Source: Hippea jasoniae
GTDB lineage: Bacteria > Campylobacterota_A > Desulfurellia > Desulfurellales > Hippeaceae
Reading direction: 5' to 3'
Length of the DNA stretch: 64,000 bases
NCBI RefSeq assembly: GCF_000744435.1
Contig: NZ_JQLX01000016.1
Span: 21,407-85,406, forward strand
Position 1 is the stretch's first letter. Each line of letters starts with the position of its first letter. The notes below the pieces were generated by a model. That model saw nothing but the letters and a program-made list of their open reading frames with translations, ran no database searches and was not told the DNA's origin. A program made the translations under genes and the position numbers. Shown piece by piece: positions 6,992 through 16,833 of the stretch.

Positions 6992-9583
6992 CTACACCCC
7001 CAGATACTCAGCAATGTTTGAGACAATCTTATCAAGTTTCGATAAATCCCTACCCCCGCCCTGGGCAAATTCATCCTTTCCGCCGCCTTTACCTTTAAGC
7101 TCAGCAGAAATTCTTTTCACCGCATCCTTTGCCTTTATTCTGTCAATTAAATCATTTGTTACCATTACCAATAAATTAACCCTATCCTCTTTTTTGTCAA
7201 ATAACACAACAACACCGCTTTTCATCTTTGCCTTTGCAATGTCTCCTAAATGCCTTAAATCCGCCATATCTTCATTATCAAAGACATCGATATACAGGTT
7301 GATGCCGTTTATCGTCTTTTGCTTTGATTGGTCAAATTTTGGCTTTGTTTTTGTCTGCTTTTTACTCTTTAGCTCATCTATCTTTTTTGGAACCTCATTA
7401 AGCGGCACATTGAGTTTTAAGGCTGCATGTTTCAAAATAGATTCAAGACTATGAACATACTCATAGGCATCAATTCCCACTTTTGCCTCAATCCTTCTGA
7501 CACCTTTTGATACGGCTGATTCATGTATTATCTTAAACAGACCAATTTCACCAGAATACCTCACATGTGTGCCCCCGCATAGCTCCATACTCACATCGCC
7601 CACACTCACCACGCGCACTCTATCGGCATACTTTTCATCAAACAACGCTATGGCACCCTTTTTAATAGCCTCATCAAGCTTTAAAATTTCTGTCTTAACC
7701 TCGTAGTTTTCTACAATCCAGCTATTTATCAACTGCTCAATCTCAAAAAGCTCCTTATCGGTTAGCTTTGCAAAATGGGTAAAGTCGAATCTAAATCTAT
7801 TTTCCTCAACAAGCGATCCAGCCTGTCTGACATGCTTGCCCAGTATCTTTATCAAAGCTGCATCAAGCAGGTGTGTGGCCGTATGGTGTCTTGCTATGTT
7901 CTTTCTGCGTGCAACATTGATTCTCAGTGTATATTTCTCACCAGTTTCCAATTTACCCTCTTTTAGCTCAACCCTATGAACAAAGAGATTGCCGTCAAAA
8001 TACTTCTGCACATCATCCACAAAAGCCCTGACACCGTCTTTTAATACAAAACCACTGTCAGCCACCTGACCGCCACTTTCTGCATAAAACGGTGTTTTAT
8101 CGAAGATCAGATAATAGATGCCCCTTTTATCAACTGTATTCTGAATCGTTTTATTTTCATCAACTATACCCTTTAGCTCGGCCTCGCATTCAAACTCATC
8201 ATAACCCACAAACTCTGTTTTGCCGACTTTTTTGTAAACTTCGCCAAAGACATCCCACACAAACTCCTCGCCCGTTCCCTTCCAGCTTTTTCTTGAGGCC
8301 TCCCTCTGCTGTTCAAGCAGCTTATTAAAGCCTTCTATATCAACTTTAAAGCCGTTTTCCTTTGCAATATCAACGGTTAAATCTATAGGGAATCCGTATG
8401 TATCGTAAAGCTTAAAAGCATCATTTGCCTCAACAACCTTTGATGCAGATTTTTTGAAAATATCTGAAAGGATCTTTAAGCCGCTCTCCAGTGTTTCAAA
8501 GAACTGCTCCTCCTCAGACTTAACAACATTAACCACAACATCCCTGTTTGCAATAAGCTCAGGATAGGTATCTCCCATAATCTCATTTACAACATCGATG
8601 AATTTATGCAGAAACGGCTCTTTTGCTTTGAGCTTGCTGCCAAACCTCATCGCCCTCCTTAAAATCCTTCTCAACACATAACCTCTACCCTCTTTATCCG
8701 GCAAAACACCGTCTGTTATAAGAAAATCTATAGCCCTTAGATGGTCAGCTATAACCCTTATGCCCACATCGATGTCGTTGTCTTTGCCATATTCAACGCT
8801 AAAAAACTCAGACAGATGAGAAATAATAAACCTGAAAACATCTATATCAAAATTGCTATGCACACCCTGCAGAATCGCTGCTGTTCTTTCAAGACCCATA
8901 CCCGTATCGATGCTGGGTTTTGGAAGCGGTGTTAAATTTCCCGCCTCATCTCTGTTAAACTGCATAAATACTAAATTCCACAATTCAAGGTACCTGTCGC
9001 AGTCACAGGCTACAGAACAATCAGGCCTGCCGCAACCCACACCCGGACCCTGATCGATGTGAATCTCTGAGCAGGGACCGCACGGACCTGTATCGCCCAT
9101 CGCCCAGAAGTTATCATGCTCATCCATTCTAACGATTCTATTTTGAGGCACGCCCTCCTGTTTATTCCATATCTCAAAAGCCTCATCATCCTCCCTAAAA
9201 ATCGTTATCCACAGCTTATTTTTATCTATTCCAAGCACCCTTGTCACAAAATCCCAGCCAAAATGAATCGCCTCTTTTTTAAAGTAATCACCGAATGAAA
9301 AATTCCCCAGCATCTCAAAAAATGTATGATGCCTTGCTGTAAAACCCACATTTTCAAGGTCGTTGTGTTTTCCACCGGCTCTTACGCATTTCTGGCAGCT
9401 TGTCGCCCTTTTATAATCCCTCACCTCTTTACCCAAAAACACATCCTTAAACTGCACCATGCCTGCGTTGACAAACAGCAGGGTAGGGTCGTTTTTGGGA
9501 ATAAGCGGTGCAGATTTTACAATTGTATGTCCGTTTTCTTTAAAGTAGTTTAAAAAAGCCTTCCTTAAATCAGCCGTTTTCAT
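6992..9583 (-). CDS. alaS: Alanyl-tRNA synthetase
   Basis: A full-length 863-residue enzyme charging tRNA-Ala. The class II catalytic core occupies the N-terminal half (motif region from about FVNAGMVQFKDVFLG). The editing-site zinc motifs HHTATH (about 568) and CGGTHV (about 667) follow, and the C-terminal DHHA1 domain ends with the glycine-rich GGKDEFAQGGGRD. A cysteine-rich insertion (about residues 178-192) also resembles bacterial AlaRS. It overlaps recX upstream by 14 bases. Confidence 0.97.
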   Translation of the reverse strand: MKTADLRKAFLNYFKENGHTIVKSAPLIPKNDPTLLFVNAGMVQFKDVFLGKEVRDYKRATSCQKCVRAGGKHNDLENVGFTARHHTFFEMLGNFSFGDYFKKEAIHFGWDFVTRVLGIDKNKLWITIFREDDEAFEIWNKQEGVPQNRIVRMDEHDNFWAMGDTGPCGPCSEIHIDQGPGVGCGRPDCSVACDCDRYLELWNLVFMQFNRDEAGNLTPLPKPSIDTGMGLERTAAILQGVHSNFDIDVFRFIISHLSEFFSVEYGKDNDIDVGIRVIADHLRAIDFLITDGVLPDKEGRGYVLRRILRRAMRFGSKLKAKEPFLHKFIDVVNEIMGDTYPELIANRDVVVNVVKSEEEQFFETLESGLKILSDIFKKSASKVVEANDAFKLYDTYGFPIDLTVDIAKENGFKVDIEGFNKLLEQQREASRKSWKGTGEEFVWDVFGEVYKKVGKTEFVGYDEFECEAELKGIVDENKTIQNTVDKRGIYYLIFDKTPFYAESGGQVADSGFVLKDGVRAFVDDVQKYFDGNLFVHRVELKEGKLETGEKYTLRINVARRKNIARHHTATHLLDAALIKILGKHVRQAGSLVEENRFRFDFTHFAKLTDKELFEIEQLINSWIVENYEVKTEILKLDEAIKKGAIALFDEKYADRVRVVSVGDVSMELCGGTHVRYSGEIGLFKIIHESAVSKGVRRIEAKVGIDAYEYVHSLESILKHAALKLNVPLNEVPKKIDELKSKKQTKTKPKFDQSKQKTINGINLYIDVFDNEDMADLRHLGDIAKAKMKSGVVVLFDKKEDRVNLLVMVTNDLIDRIKAKDAVKRISAELKGKGGGKDEFAQGGGRDLSKLDKIVSNIAEYLGV

Positions 9584-10022
9584 CTATCCTCTCCCTCACA
9601 TCGTATTTTTCAAATAAACCAAAAATCGTCTGGCTATCAAAACCCCTGCGCTGCATATAATCAAACAACTTTTTTTTAAGGTTTTTTTTACCCCTCAAAA
9701 GCTCATATTTCTTTAAAAAAACCTCATCTGCCTTCTCATCTTGCAAACCTAAAGCCTTATCGATTATAGCCTCATCTATGCCTTTATTTAACAGTTCAAA
9801 CCTTATCCTTTTTTTCCCATACCCACGCTTGAGTCTAAAGTAAACATAATTTCTTGCATATCGCTCATCATCAACATAGCCCTTTTCTTTAAGATAATTT
9901 ACAACCTCGATAATGTCTCTTTTAGATACGCCTCTTGAGTTTAATTTATCCTCAAGCTGTTTTTTTGTATAATCCCTTCTATCTAAAAGTCTCAGGGCAT
10001 AATTCAACGCCTCTTTGTTCAT
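9570..10022 (-). CDS. recX: RecX regulatory protein
   Basis: A 150-residue all-helical protein with RecX features: LLDRRDYTKKQLEDKL near the N-terminus, YLKEKGYVDDERYARNYV, and RGYGKKRIRFELLNKGI. RecX binds RecA filaments and limits or modulates recombination. It sits two genes downstream of recA, with pilT inserted between them, and overlaps alaS by 14 bases. Confidence 0.9.
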   Translation of the reverse strand: MNKEALNYALRLLDRRDYTKKQLEDKLNSRGVSKRDIIEVVNYLKEKGYVDDERYARNYVYFRLKRGYGKKRIRFELLNKGIDEAIIDKALGLQDEKADEVFLKKYELLRGKKNLKKKLFDYMQRRGFDSQTIFGLFEKYDVRERIDENG

Positions 10023-11093
10023 TTAATAGATACCCTTTGCCTGAAGGGCAAAGTCGTTTGGATTGGTTGCATACTCCTTTGCTTCCTCAAAATCCACAAG
10101 CCCTTTTTGATACAGTTCAAGCAGAGATTGATCAAATGTCTGTGTGCCGTAGGTGTCTTTGTTTATCTCGATAGAGCGTTTGATATTGTGCATCTTTTCT
10201 GCATCCAAAATCGCATCCCTGACAAGCTGGGTTGCTATCATTATCTCAACTGCTGGCACCCTGCCTTTACCGTCCTTTCTTTTTAAAAGCCTCTGAGAAA
10301 TGACAGCCTCGATCGTTGCAGAAAGCTGCAGCCTGATCTGGCGCTGCTCATTTAATGGAAACGCCGCTATAATTCTATTTATCGTCTCTGTGGCGTCTTT
10401 TGTATGCAGTGTTGACATAACAAGATGACCTGTTTCAACCGCCTCAAGCGCTGTTGCAATGGTTTCCCTATCGCGCATCTCACCCACCAAAATTACATCG
10501 GGATCTTCCCTTAATGCACCACGTAAACCATCAGCAAAGCTTAAAACATCATAACCAACCTGCCTTTGAACAATAGATGAGTTGTGGTCTCTGTGCAGAT
10601 ACTCAATCGGGTCTTCTATCGTGATAATGTTTTTTTTCTTTGTTTTGTTGATTAAATCTATCATCGATGCAAGTGTTGTTGACTTACCACTGCCTGTCAC
10701 GCCCGTAACAAGTATCAAGCCCCTCGGTTTTAAGGCGATATCCCTTATAACCTCTGGCAGATTGAGCTCATCAAGCGATGGTATATCGTAGGGTATAAAC
10801 CTGAACACCGCACCAGGGGTTCCTCTTTGAAAAAATATATTAACCCTGAAGCGGCCTATACCGCTTAACCCGTATCCCACATCGATCTGCCTGTTGTCCT
10901 TGAATTTTTCACGCAAAAACTCATCAACACCTTTTTCTAAAAACTCATCAAAGTCCTCTTTTGATATACGCTGCTCATCCTCATCCTTTACCATCTCACC
11001 GTTTATCCTGTAAAAAGGATATGCACCAACCTTTAGATGGATATCACTTGCATCCATACCAACAGCCTTTTTTAAAATCTGATCAAACCTCAT
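10023..11093 (-). CDS. pilT: Type IV pilus retraction ATPase PilT (PilT/PilU group)
   Basis: A 356-residue secretion-type ATPase. Visible are Walker [10 protein letters not shown], the Asp box around IEDPIEYLH, Walker [13 protein letters not shown], and the His box [11 protein letters not shown]. The C-terminus has [14 protein letters not shown] and [14 protein letters not shown], typical of PilT and its paralogue PilU. It would power pilus retraction for twitching or DNA uptake. It overlaps recA by 11 bases and abuts recX, so pilus retraction is expressed with recombination functions. Confidence 0.92.
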   Translation of the reverse strand: MRFDQILKKAVGMDASDIHLKVGAYPFYRINGEMVKDEDEQRISKEDFDEFLEKGVDEFLREKFKDNRQIDVGYGLSGIGRFRVNIFFQRGTPGAVFRFIPYDIPSLDELNLPEVIRDIALKPRGLILVTGVTGSGKSTTLASMIDLINKTKKKNIITIEDPIEYLHRDHNSSIVQRQVGYDVLSFADGLRGALREDPDVILVGEMRDRETIATALEAVETGHLVMSTLHTKDATETINRIIAAFPLNEQRQIRLQLSATIEAVISQRLLKRKDGKGRVPAVEIMIATQLVRDAILDAEKMHNIKRSIEINKDTYGTQTFDQSLLELYQKGLVDFEEAKEYATNPNDFALQAKGIY

Positions 11094-12096
11094 CGCTCTC
11101 CTCTTGTTTACAGTTGAGTTTTTCTCTCAATTTTTGTTCTATCTCCTCTATAAGTTCAGGCCTTTGAGAGAGGAATTCCTTTGCATTATCCCTGCCCTGA
11201 CCCAATCTTTCATCGTTGTATGAATACCATGAGCCGCTTTTTTCCACAATCTCGCTGGCAACAGCCAAGTCCAGCAAATCGCCGATTTTATCAGCACCCA
11301 TACCGTAGATAATATCAAACTCAGCCTCTCTGAATGGCGGTGCGACTTTATTTTTAACAACCTTAACCTTTACCCTGTTTCCCACAACCTCGCCAGCCTG
11401 CTTAATCGGTGTGCCACTTTTTCTTATCTCAAGCCTGATTGATGAGTAAAACTTCAGTGCATTGCCACCTGTTGTTGTTTCGGGATTGCCAAACATAACA
11501 CCAATTTTCATTCTGATCTGATTGAGAAAAATAATAGCCACATTGGATTTACTGATAGCCGCTGTAAGTTTTCTTAACGCCTGACTCATCAGGCGAGCCT
11601 GCAAACCCACATGGGCATCGCCCATATCACCCTCGATTTCAGCCTGCGGCACAAGTGCAGCCACAGAATCCACAACTATAATATCAACAGCATTGCTCCT
11701 TACAAGCGTATCGATAATCTCCAGCGCCTGTTCGCCTGAGTCTGGCTGACTGACAAGCAGATTATCTATATCAACACCTAACTTTTCTGCATAATAAACA
11801 TCCAATGCATGCTCTGCATCAACAAACGCAGCTATACCACCACCCTTTTGAGCCTCAGCCACACAATGAAGTGCAAGTGTTGTTTTACCGCTGGATTCAT
11901 GACCGTAGATCTCTGTGATTCTGCCGCGTGGAATGCCGCATACACCAAGTGCATAATCAAGCGATAAAATACCCGTTGGAATTACATTTACATCAACTGC
12001 TTTTGCATCACCAAGTTTCATTAAGGCACCCTTGCCAAATGTCTTTTCTATCTTTGAGATAGCCATATTCAACGATTGAAGTTTTTTTTCATCCAT
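11083..12096 (-). CDS. recA: Recombinase RecA
   Basis: A complete 337-residue RecA. Walker [10 protein letters not shown] (about residues 65-73), Walker [11 protein letters not shown], the L1/L2 DNA-binding region with [22 protein letters not shown], and an acidic C-terminus are visible. It polymerises on single-stranded DNA for recombination, repair and transformation. It lies 3 bases after thpR. I see no LexA-type operator in front of it; the nearest promoter is that of argD, four genes upstream. Confidence 0.98.
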   Translation of the reverse strand: MDEKKLQSLNMAISKIEKTFGKGALMKLGDAKAVDVNVIPTGILSLDYALGVCGIPRGRITEIYGHESSGKTTLALHCVAEAQKGGGIAAFVDAEHALDVYYAEKLGVDIDNLLVSQPDSGEQALEIIDTLVRSNAVDIIVVDSVAALVPQAEIEGDMGDAHVGLQARLMSQALRKLTAAISKSNVAIIFLNQIRMKIGVMFGNPETTTGGNALKFYSSIRLEIRKSGTPIKQAGEVVGNRVKVKVVKNKVAPPFREAEFDIIYGMGADKIGDLLDLAVASEIVEKSGSWYSYNDERLGQGRDNAKEFLSQRPELIEEIEQKLREKLNCKQEESDEV

Positions 12097-12099
12097 AAC

Positions 12100-12651
12100 T
12101 CACCCCTTAAAATTGAATTTTTTAATCAATCTATATTCAGCGCCGCTTTTTTTAAGCCTGCTTTCAAACAGGCCGATACTATCTGCAACAAAATTCAGGT
12201 TGTTTTCTGAAACAAAATCCCTGCAAAGCTTCAACACATCCAACAGATCCTTTTGTTTTATATATTTCATTCGTCCAATTGTAAGATGGCAGAACGGTTT
12301 GTTGTCTGAAGGCCTGAAAACATCAAGCTCATTTGATAATTTTAAAGCAAAATCTTCAAACTGTTTGTTTTCCTCACCCAGCCACAACACCTGCGGATGC
12401 TTGAGATTTTTAAAAACACCGGCTTTATCAAGCCTTATTGCTACAGGCTTCTTATTAACATTATCGTTTATAATTTCAGCTATCCTATCTACAGCCTGCG
12501 GAAGCTGCTCGCCCAAAAACTTCAACGTTATATGCATATTCTTTAAGGCTACAGGTCTGATCTTATCCGTTATTTGAGCGATTTTTTTCTGCAGCAAACC
12601 AATCTGTTGTATTATCGATTCTGAAACCTCTAAGGCTACAAACAATCTCAC
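12100..12651 (-). CDS. thpR: RNA 2',3'-cyclic phosphodiesterase (LigT/ThpR)
   Basis: A 183-residue 2H phosphoesterase with both catalytic HxT motifs: HITLKFLGE (about residues 45-53) and HLTIGRMK (about 127). It hydrolyses 2',3'-cyclic phosphates on RNA. The gene overlaps cinA by 4 bases and precedes recA; the cinA-thpR-recA order is common in bacteria. Confidence 0.93.
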   Translation of the reverse strand: MRLFVALEVSESIIQQIGLLQKKIAQITDKIRPVALKNMHITLKFLGEQLPQAVDRIAEIINDNVNKKPVAIRLDKAGVFKNLKHPQVLWLGEENKQFEDFALKLSNELDVFRPSDNKPFCHLTIGRMKYIKQKDLLDVLKLCRDFVSENNLNFVADSIGLFESRLKKSGAEYRLIKKFNFKG

Positions 12652-13667
12652 TGACTTAAAATAAACTCCCTTAAATAAAGAATGGCAAATCTTGCCGCTT
12701 TTTCTCTAACTGCAGCCCTATTGCCGCTAAAAACCATTTTTGTTGCCCTAACAACACCATTTTTTCCTGCCACGCCAAACCAGACAAGACCCACGGGTTT
12801 TGTATCGCTACCGCCTGTTGGTCCTGCTATACCCGTTGTTGATACGGCAAAATCAGCACCACTTGAGGCAATGGCTCCGGCTGCCATCGCTTCTGCTACC
12901 TCTCTACTAACAGCACCAACCCTGTAAAGCACTCCTGAGCTAACCTTAAGTTGATTTACCTTCATTTTATTTGAGTAGGTAACAAAACCACCTTCCAAAA
13001 ACTCCGACACACCTGCCACATCGGCTATCTTTGCTGCAACAAGACCTGCTGTGCAGCTTTCTGCTGTTGCAATCTTTGCATTTTTAACCTTTAAAACATC
13101 GACAAGCGCATAACTTTCAGAGGCTCCATCTGTCGAATAAACTTTTAGGTTATCTTTTAAATGTTCTATTTCTTCCTTTTTTAGTAGATAAATCTCCTCA
13201 ACCTCATCCCTGAATACAGGCTCCAGCTTTTGATCCTCAAGTCTACCAAACACCTTCACAATACTTCTATCGGATACAAAATGCGCAGCTACTTTTCCAA
13301 AATCATCCTCTTTTTTTAACGATGCATCGATGAATGCCACAGGCTTGCCATCTATATTATCAAAGAACACACCCTCGGCTATCCTTTTAAAACCCTTTGC
13401 GATCACATAGGGTTTACTGACATCAACAAAAATTAGACTCCTTTGAAAATTCTGCATCATAATCTTCTGAATATTGTGCCACTGCAGTGAATCGTAAATA
13501 ATAATTAAACCCTCAGTCAACTGAAAAGCTGTATTTATTGTATCTTTCAAAATTTCATAATCAACGCTGACTGCTTCAAAACCGATCTCAATGCCAAACT
13601 TTGCAAAAAAGTCTCTATTTATCCAGTTATTAGCCAGCAATGAAGCATATATCACACCAACACTCAT
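12648..13667 (-). CDS. cinA: CinA-family protein with degenerate N-terminal domain
   Basis: A 339-residue protein. The C-terminal half is a well-conserved CinA amidase domain (nicotinamide-nucleotide deamidation): ATAESCTAGLVAAKIADVAG, GGFVTYSNKMK, STTGIAGPTGG and PVGLVWFGV. The N-terminal half has the length and rough layout of the usual MoCF-type pyrophosphatase domain, but it lacks the GGLGPTxDD active-site motif and is shorter than normal (a full CinA is about 410 residues). This suggests loss of the ADP-ribose pyrophosphatase activity. It overlaps pgpA and thpR by 4 bases each. Confidence 0.85.
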   Translation of the reverse strand: MSVGVIYASLLANNWINRDFFAKFGIEIGFEAVSVDYEILKDTINTAFQLTEGLIIIYDSLQWHNIQKIMMQNFQRSLIFVDVSKPYVIAKGFKRIAEGVFFDNIDGKPVAFIDASLKKEDDFGKVAAHFVSDRSIVKVFGRLEDQKLEPVFRDEVEEIYLLKKEEIEHLKDNLKVYSTDGASESYALVDVLKVKNAKIATAESCTAGLVAAKIADVAGVSEFLEGGFVTYSNKMKVNQLKVSSGVLYRVGAVSREVAEAMAAGAIASSGADFAVSTTGIAGPTGGSDTKPVGLVWFGVAGKNGVVRATKMVFSGNRAAVREKAARFAILYLREFILSQ

Positions 13668-14125
13668 TTTACTATCACCTGAAGGATTATATTTACCATT
13701 AAGCCACCTACGGCATCATCAATCATTATACCAAAACCACCACCGATTTTTTCAAGTATATTCAAAGGCGGAAGCTTGGAAATATCGATAATTCTAAACA
13801 GTAAAAAACCCGCAATCGCCGTTAGGGGTGAGTATGGAATGGTTATAAAGCAGATCATCATCCCCACAACCTCATCAATAATCACAAAAGATGGGTCTTT
13901 AATACCGTAAACATTTTCCATAACATCGCTTGTAAAGGTGCCTATTACAAAAAGTACTACAATAAATAAAACATAGAGTACGGCATTTAGCTCTTTTGCA
14001 AACATGTACAGCAACAATCCATAGAGACTGCCCATGGTACCGGGAGCATAGGCTGTATAACCCACACCAAAAACCGTGCTTATCTGCTCAGAAATCCTCT
14101 GAATCGTATCCTCATTGATTTTCAT
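13664..14125 (-). CDS. pgpA: Phosphatidylglycerophosphatase A
   Basis: A 153-residue membrane protein with the PgpA signatures GYTAYAPGTMGSLYG, DPSFVIIDEVVGMMI and DDAVGGLMVNI, the Asp-rich segments that coordinate Mg. It removes the phosphate from phosphatidylglycerophosphate to make phosphatidylglycerol. About four hydrophobic segments are visible. It overlaps argD and cinA by 4 bases on either side. Confidence 0.93.
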   Translation of the reverse strand: MKINEDTIQRISEQISTVFGVGYTAYAPGTMGSLYGLLLYMFAKELNAVLYVLFIVVLFVIGTFTSDVMENVYGIKDPSFVIIDEVVGMMICFITIPYSPLTAIAGFLLFRIIDISKLPPLNILEKIGGGFGIMIDDAVGGLMVNIILQVIVK

Positions 14126-15294
14126 TGAATAATTCCATCTAAAATATCAACGGCCTCATCAATTATACTTTTTTCAACAATTAGAGGTGGCTCAAGCCTG
14201 ATCGTTTTTTCGCCAGCCCTACCAATAAGCAAACCATTTTCAAAAGCTTTATTTATAACGGCTTTTGCATGATCGACACTGTCAAGTTCAACACCTATCA
14301 TCAATCCCAGACCCCTTATATCCACAATCCACTGTTTATCAGAAAGCTTATTTTTAAGGCTTGAAATGAGATATTCACCCTTTTGTTTTACATCCTCCAA
14401 AAAACCATCACTTAGAATATGTTTAACAACAGCCTCTGCAACACTACAGGATAGCTGATTGCCGCCAAATGTAGAACCGTGGGTTGACAGACCAAGTGCT
14501 TTTGCCACATTTTCTTTTGCAAGCACAACACCTATAGGCACCCCTCCGCCAATGCCTTTTGCAAGTGTTATTACATCTGGTTCTACACCGTAATGCTCAT
14601 AGGCAAAAAACTTACCTGTTCTGCCTGCACCTGTTTGAACCTCATCTGCAACAAACAAAACTCCTCTATCCTTGCAGTAGTTGTAAAGTTTTTTTATAAA
14701 ATCCTCTTTAGCTACATTGATGCCGCCTTCACCCTGAATAAACTCCACAAGCACAGCAGCAGTCTTATCATCTATTTTTGAGATAGCATCATCGATGTTG
14801 TTAAATTCGGCAAACTCAAAACCTTCAACAAGAGGCTCAAAATCTGTTTTATAGGCATCCTGCCCTGTTGCAGACAGGGCTGCAAGCGTTCTGCCGTGGA
14901 ATGAGTTCTTAAACGACAGGATTTTAAATCGATGCGGGTTGTAAAACTTCCTTACAAGTTTGATAGCCGTTTCATTGGCTTCAGCTCCACTGTTTACAAA
15001 AAAAACCCTATCACAGCATGAATGATCAACCAGCAGTTTTGCCACCTCAGCCTGCTGCTTTATATAATACAGATTTGATGTATGGATGAGTTTTTCAGCC
15101 TGTTTTTTTATTGCATCAACAACAACAGGATGACAATGACCAAGACTAACTACGGCAATACCAGCTAAAAAATCGATATATCTATTGCCGTTATAATCGT
15201 ACAGATAAACCCCTTCTCCTTTTTCAAAAACAACCCTGAAACGGTTGTATGTGTTGAATAGATAGCTATCGCTTAAGCTAAATATCTCATCCAT
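14122..15294 (-). CDS. argD: Acetylornithine/succinyldiaminopimelate aminotransferase
   Basis: A 390-residue class III PLP aminotransferase. It shows YLYDYNGNRYIDFLAGIAV, NSGAEANETAIKL, the HGRTLAALSATGQ loop, VADEVQTGAGRTG, and the PLP lysine in LAKGIGGGVPIG. It transfers the amino group in arginine (and possibly lysine) synthesis. It is the first gene of a run of eleven closely packed genes down to comEC, with its own strong promoter upstream. Confidence 0.95.
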   Translation of the reverse strand: MDEIFSLSDSYLFNTYNRFRVVFEKGEGVYLYDYNGNRYIDFLAGIAVVSLGHCHPVVVDAIKKQAEKLIHTSNLYYIKQQAEVAKLLVDHSCCDRVFFVNSGAEANETAIKLVRKFYNPHRFKILSFKNSFHGRTLAALSATGQDAYKTDFEPLVEGFEFAEFNNIDDAISKIDDKTAAVLVEFIQGEGGINVAKEDFIKKLYNYCKDRGVLFVADEVQTGAGRTGKFFAYEHYGVEPDVITLAKGIGGGVPIGVVLAKENVAKALGLSTHGSTFGGNQLSCSVAEAVVKHILSDGFLEDVKQKGEYLISSLKNKLSDKQWIVDIRGLGLMIGVELDSVDHAKAVINKAFENGLLIGRAGEKTIRLEPPLIVEKSIIDEAVDILDGIIQ

Positions 15295-15313
15295 CTTCTT
15301 CTCCTTTGAATTA

Positions 15314-15342
15314 GTTATAATAGAGGCTATGGTTTAAGTCAA
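15314..15342 (-). promoter_or_regulatory. Sigma-70-type promoter of the argD-recA-comEC operon
   Basis: On the minus strand TTGACT (15342-15337), a 17-base spacer and TATAAC (15319-15314). The predicted start is about 15307, giving a 13-base leader that contains AAGGAG before the argD ATG. It sits directly after the nuo terminator. Confidence 0.7.
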
Positions 15343-15364
15343 GAAAAAGAGGGGCAAGCCCCTC
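15341..15364 (-). terminator. Rho-independent terminator of the nuo operon
   Basis: On the minus strand a GAGGGGC/GCCCCTC stem (15364-15358 with 15355-15349) with a tiny TT loop (or a 6-bp stem with a 4-base loop) is followed by TTTTTCTT. It begins 6 bases after the nuoN stop. Confidence 0.85.
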
Positions 15365-15369
15365 CTTAC

Positions 15370-16827
15370 CTAAAAGCTTATAGAATGCAGTGCGATATCC
15401 AAAAATGTGCTTGGGAAGATACCGATATAAAGAACGCTCAATGCCGTAATAAGAATAACAGCCTTTACAGGGATTGAGTTAAACACCTCATAAACCCTGC
15501 TCTCCTGGCCTTTTTCTTCTTTCATATACATCGTAACAACAATATTGAGATAGAAATATGCAGAAATAGCGCTGTTTATAACACCGATTACAGCAAGCCA
15601 GTAGAGGTGTGATTTAACCGCTGCTGAAAAGAGGTAGTATTTACCCACAAAGCCAACTGTTGGTGGGACCCCGGCAAGACAGAACATAAAGATAAGCATT
15701 GCCGCACCAAGCAGGGGATATCTATATCCAAAACCCTTGAGGTTTTCAATCTCTGTACCCCTGTCATCCTTTTGAGAAATAAACTCAGCAACGGCAAATG
15801 CGCCAAGGTTCATAAACAGATAGCCAAACAGGTAGAACATCACAGCGCCATATCCTAAAGCGTTGGCTGCTGTTATACCTACAAGCATGTATCCTGCATG
15901 TGCAATAGATGAATAACCAAGGAGTCTTTTTAAATCCTTCTGCCACAGCGCCACAGTATTACCAAAGGTCATTGTAGCTACTGCAATAACCCAGAGAATC
16001 TTTGTCCAGTTAGCCTCAATCGGCCCCATTCCCATAGCAACAAACCTCAGCAGTGCCAAAAAGCTTGCTGCTTTTGGTGCTACAGACATAAACGCACTCA
16101 TAGGCGTTGGAGCTGATGCATAAACATCAGGTGTCCAGGAGTGGAATGGAAAAGCTGCAATCTTGAATCCAAATCCAACAAATACAAAGAGGAATGCCAA
16201 AATGGCAAGCCATTTATAGAATTCGCTGCTTGTGCCAAGTAACTTTTTGATCGTCAACAGATCTACGCTACCAAACATACCGTAAAACAGACCTATACCC
16301 AAAACAAGGAAGGTAGATGCAAATGACCCAAGGATAAAATACTTCATTGCACCCTCAACGCTTTCTGCCTTATGTCTTAAAAAGCCTGTGAGTATATACA
16401 TGCCTATTGAAAGTGTCTCAACAGCTATAAACATAACGATCAGGTTGTAGGTTGAGGCAAGAATAATCATTGCAACAAGCGAAAACAGTAGAATCTCATA
16501 ATACTCACCAAGGTTGTAGCCTTCCCTGTTTAGAAAATCAAAGCTCATCACTATGGCTACAAATGCTGTAAGCAGCATAATAATGGTGGCTAAATTACTT
16601 GCCCTATCCATCACTATCATGTGATTGAAAGCATCCATAGGTGTGTTGTACATAACAACAGCTGCTGCAAAGGCAAACACGACTCCAAACAGGGCAAGTA
16701 TGCCGTTAAAATTCTTTAACCTCTTTGGCAACCATAAATCGATCAGTAAAATAGCAAACGCAAAACCTGTAAGAATCAGCTCTGGGATTATTGCCGTTAA
16801 ATCCTTTAGACTGTAAAGCATACCCAT
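15370..16827 (-). CDS. nuoN: NADH-quinone oxidoreductase subunit N
   Basis: A 485-residue polytopic antiporter-like subunit of complex I. The proton-channel Glu lies in MFIAVETLSIGMYILTGFL, the Lys-bearing segment is around GFKIAAFPFHSWTPDVYASA, and the discontinuous-helix region KRLLGYSSIAHAGYML is intact. It is the last gene of nuoABCDGHIJKLMN and lies 6 bases after nuoM; a terminator follows. Confidence 0.96.
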   Translation of the reverse strand: MGMLYSLKDLTAIIPELILTGFAFAILLIDLWLPKRLKNFNGILALFGVVFAFAAAVVMYNTPMDAFNHMIVMDRASNLATIIMLLTAFVAIVMSFDFLNREGYNLGEYYEILLFSLVAMIILASTYNLIVMFIAVETLSIGMYILTGFLRHKAESVEGAMKYFILGSFASTFLVLGIGLFYGMFGSVDLLTIKKLLGTSSEFYKWLAILAFLFVFVGFGFKIAAFPFHSWTPDVYASAPTPMSAFMSVAPKAASFLALLRFVAMGMGPIEANWTKILWVIAVATMTFGNTVALWQKDLKRLLGYSSIAHAGYMLVGITAANALGYGAVMFYLFGYLFMNLGAFAVAEFISQKDDRGTEIENLKGFGYRYPLLGAAMLIFMFCLAGVPPTVGFVGKYYLFSAAVKSHLYWLAVIGVINSAISAYFYLNIVVTMYMKEEKGQESRVYEVFNSIPVKAVILITALSVLYIGIFPSTFLDIALHSISF

Positions 16828-16833
16828 CTCCCC

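Noticed and set aside
7014..9553. Plus-strand open frames opposite alaS
   Set aside because: They lie wholly within a conserved gene on the other strand and have low-complexity or shadow-like translations.
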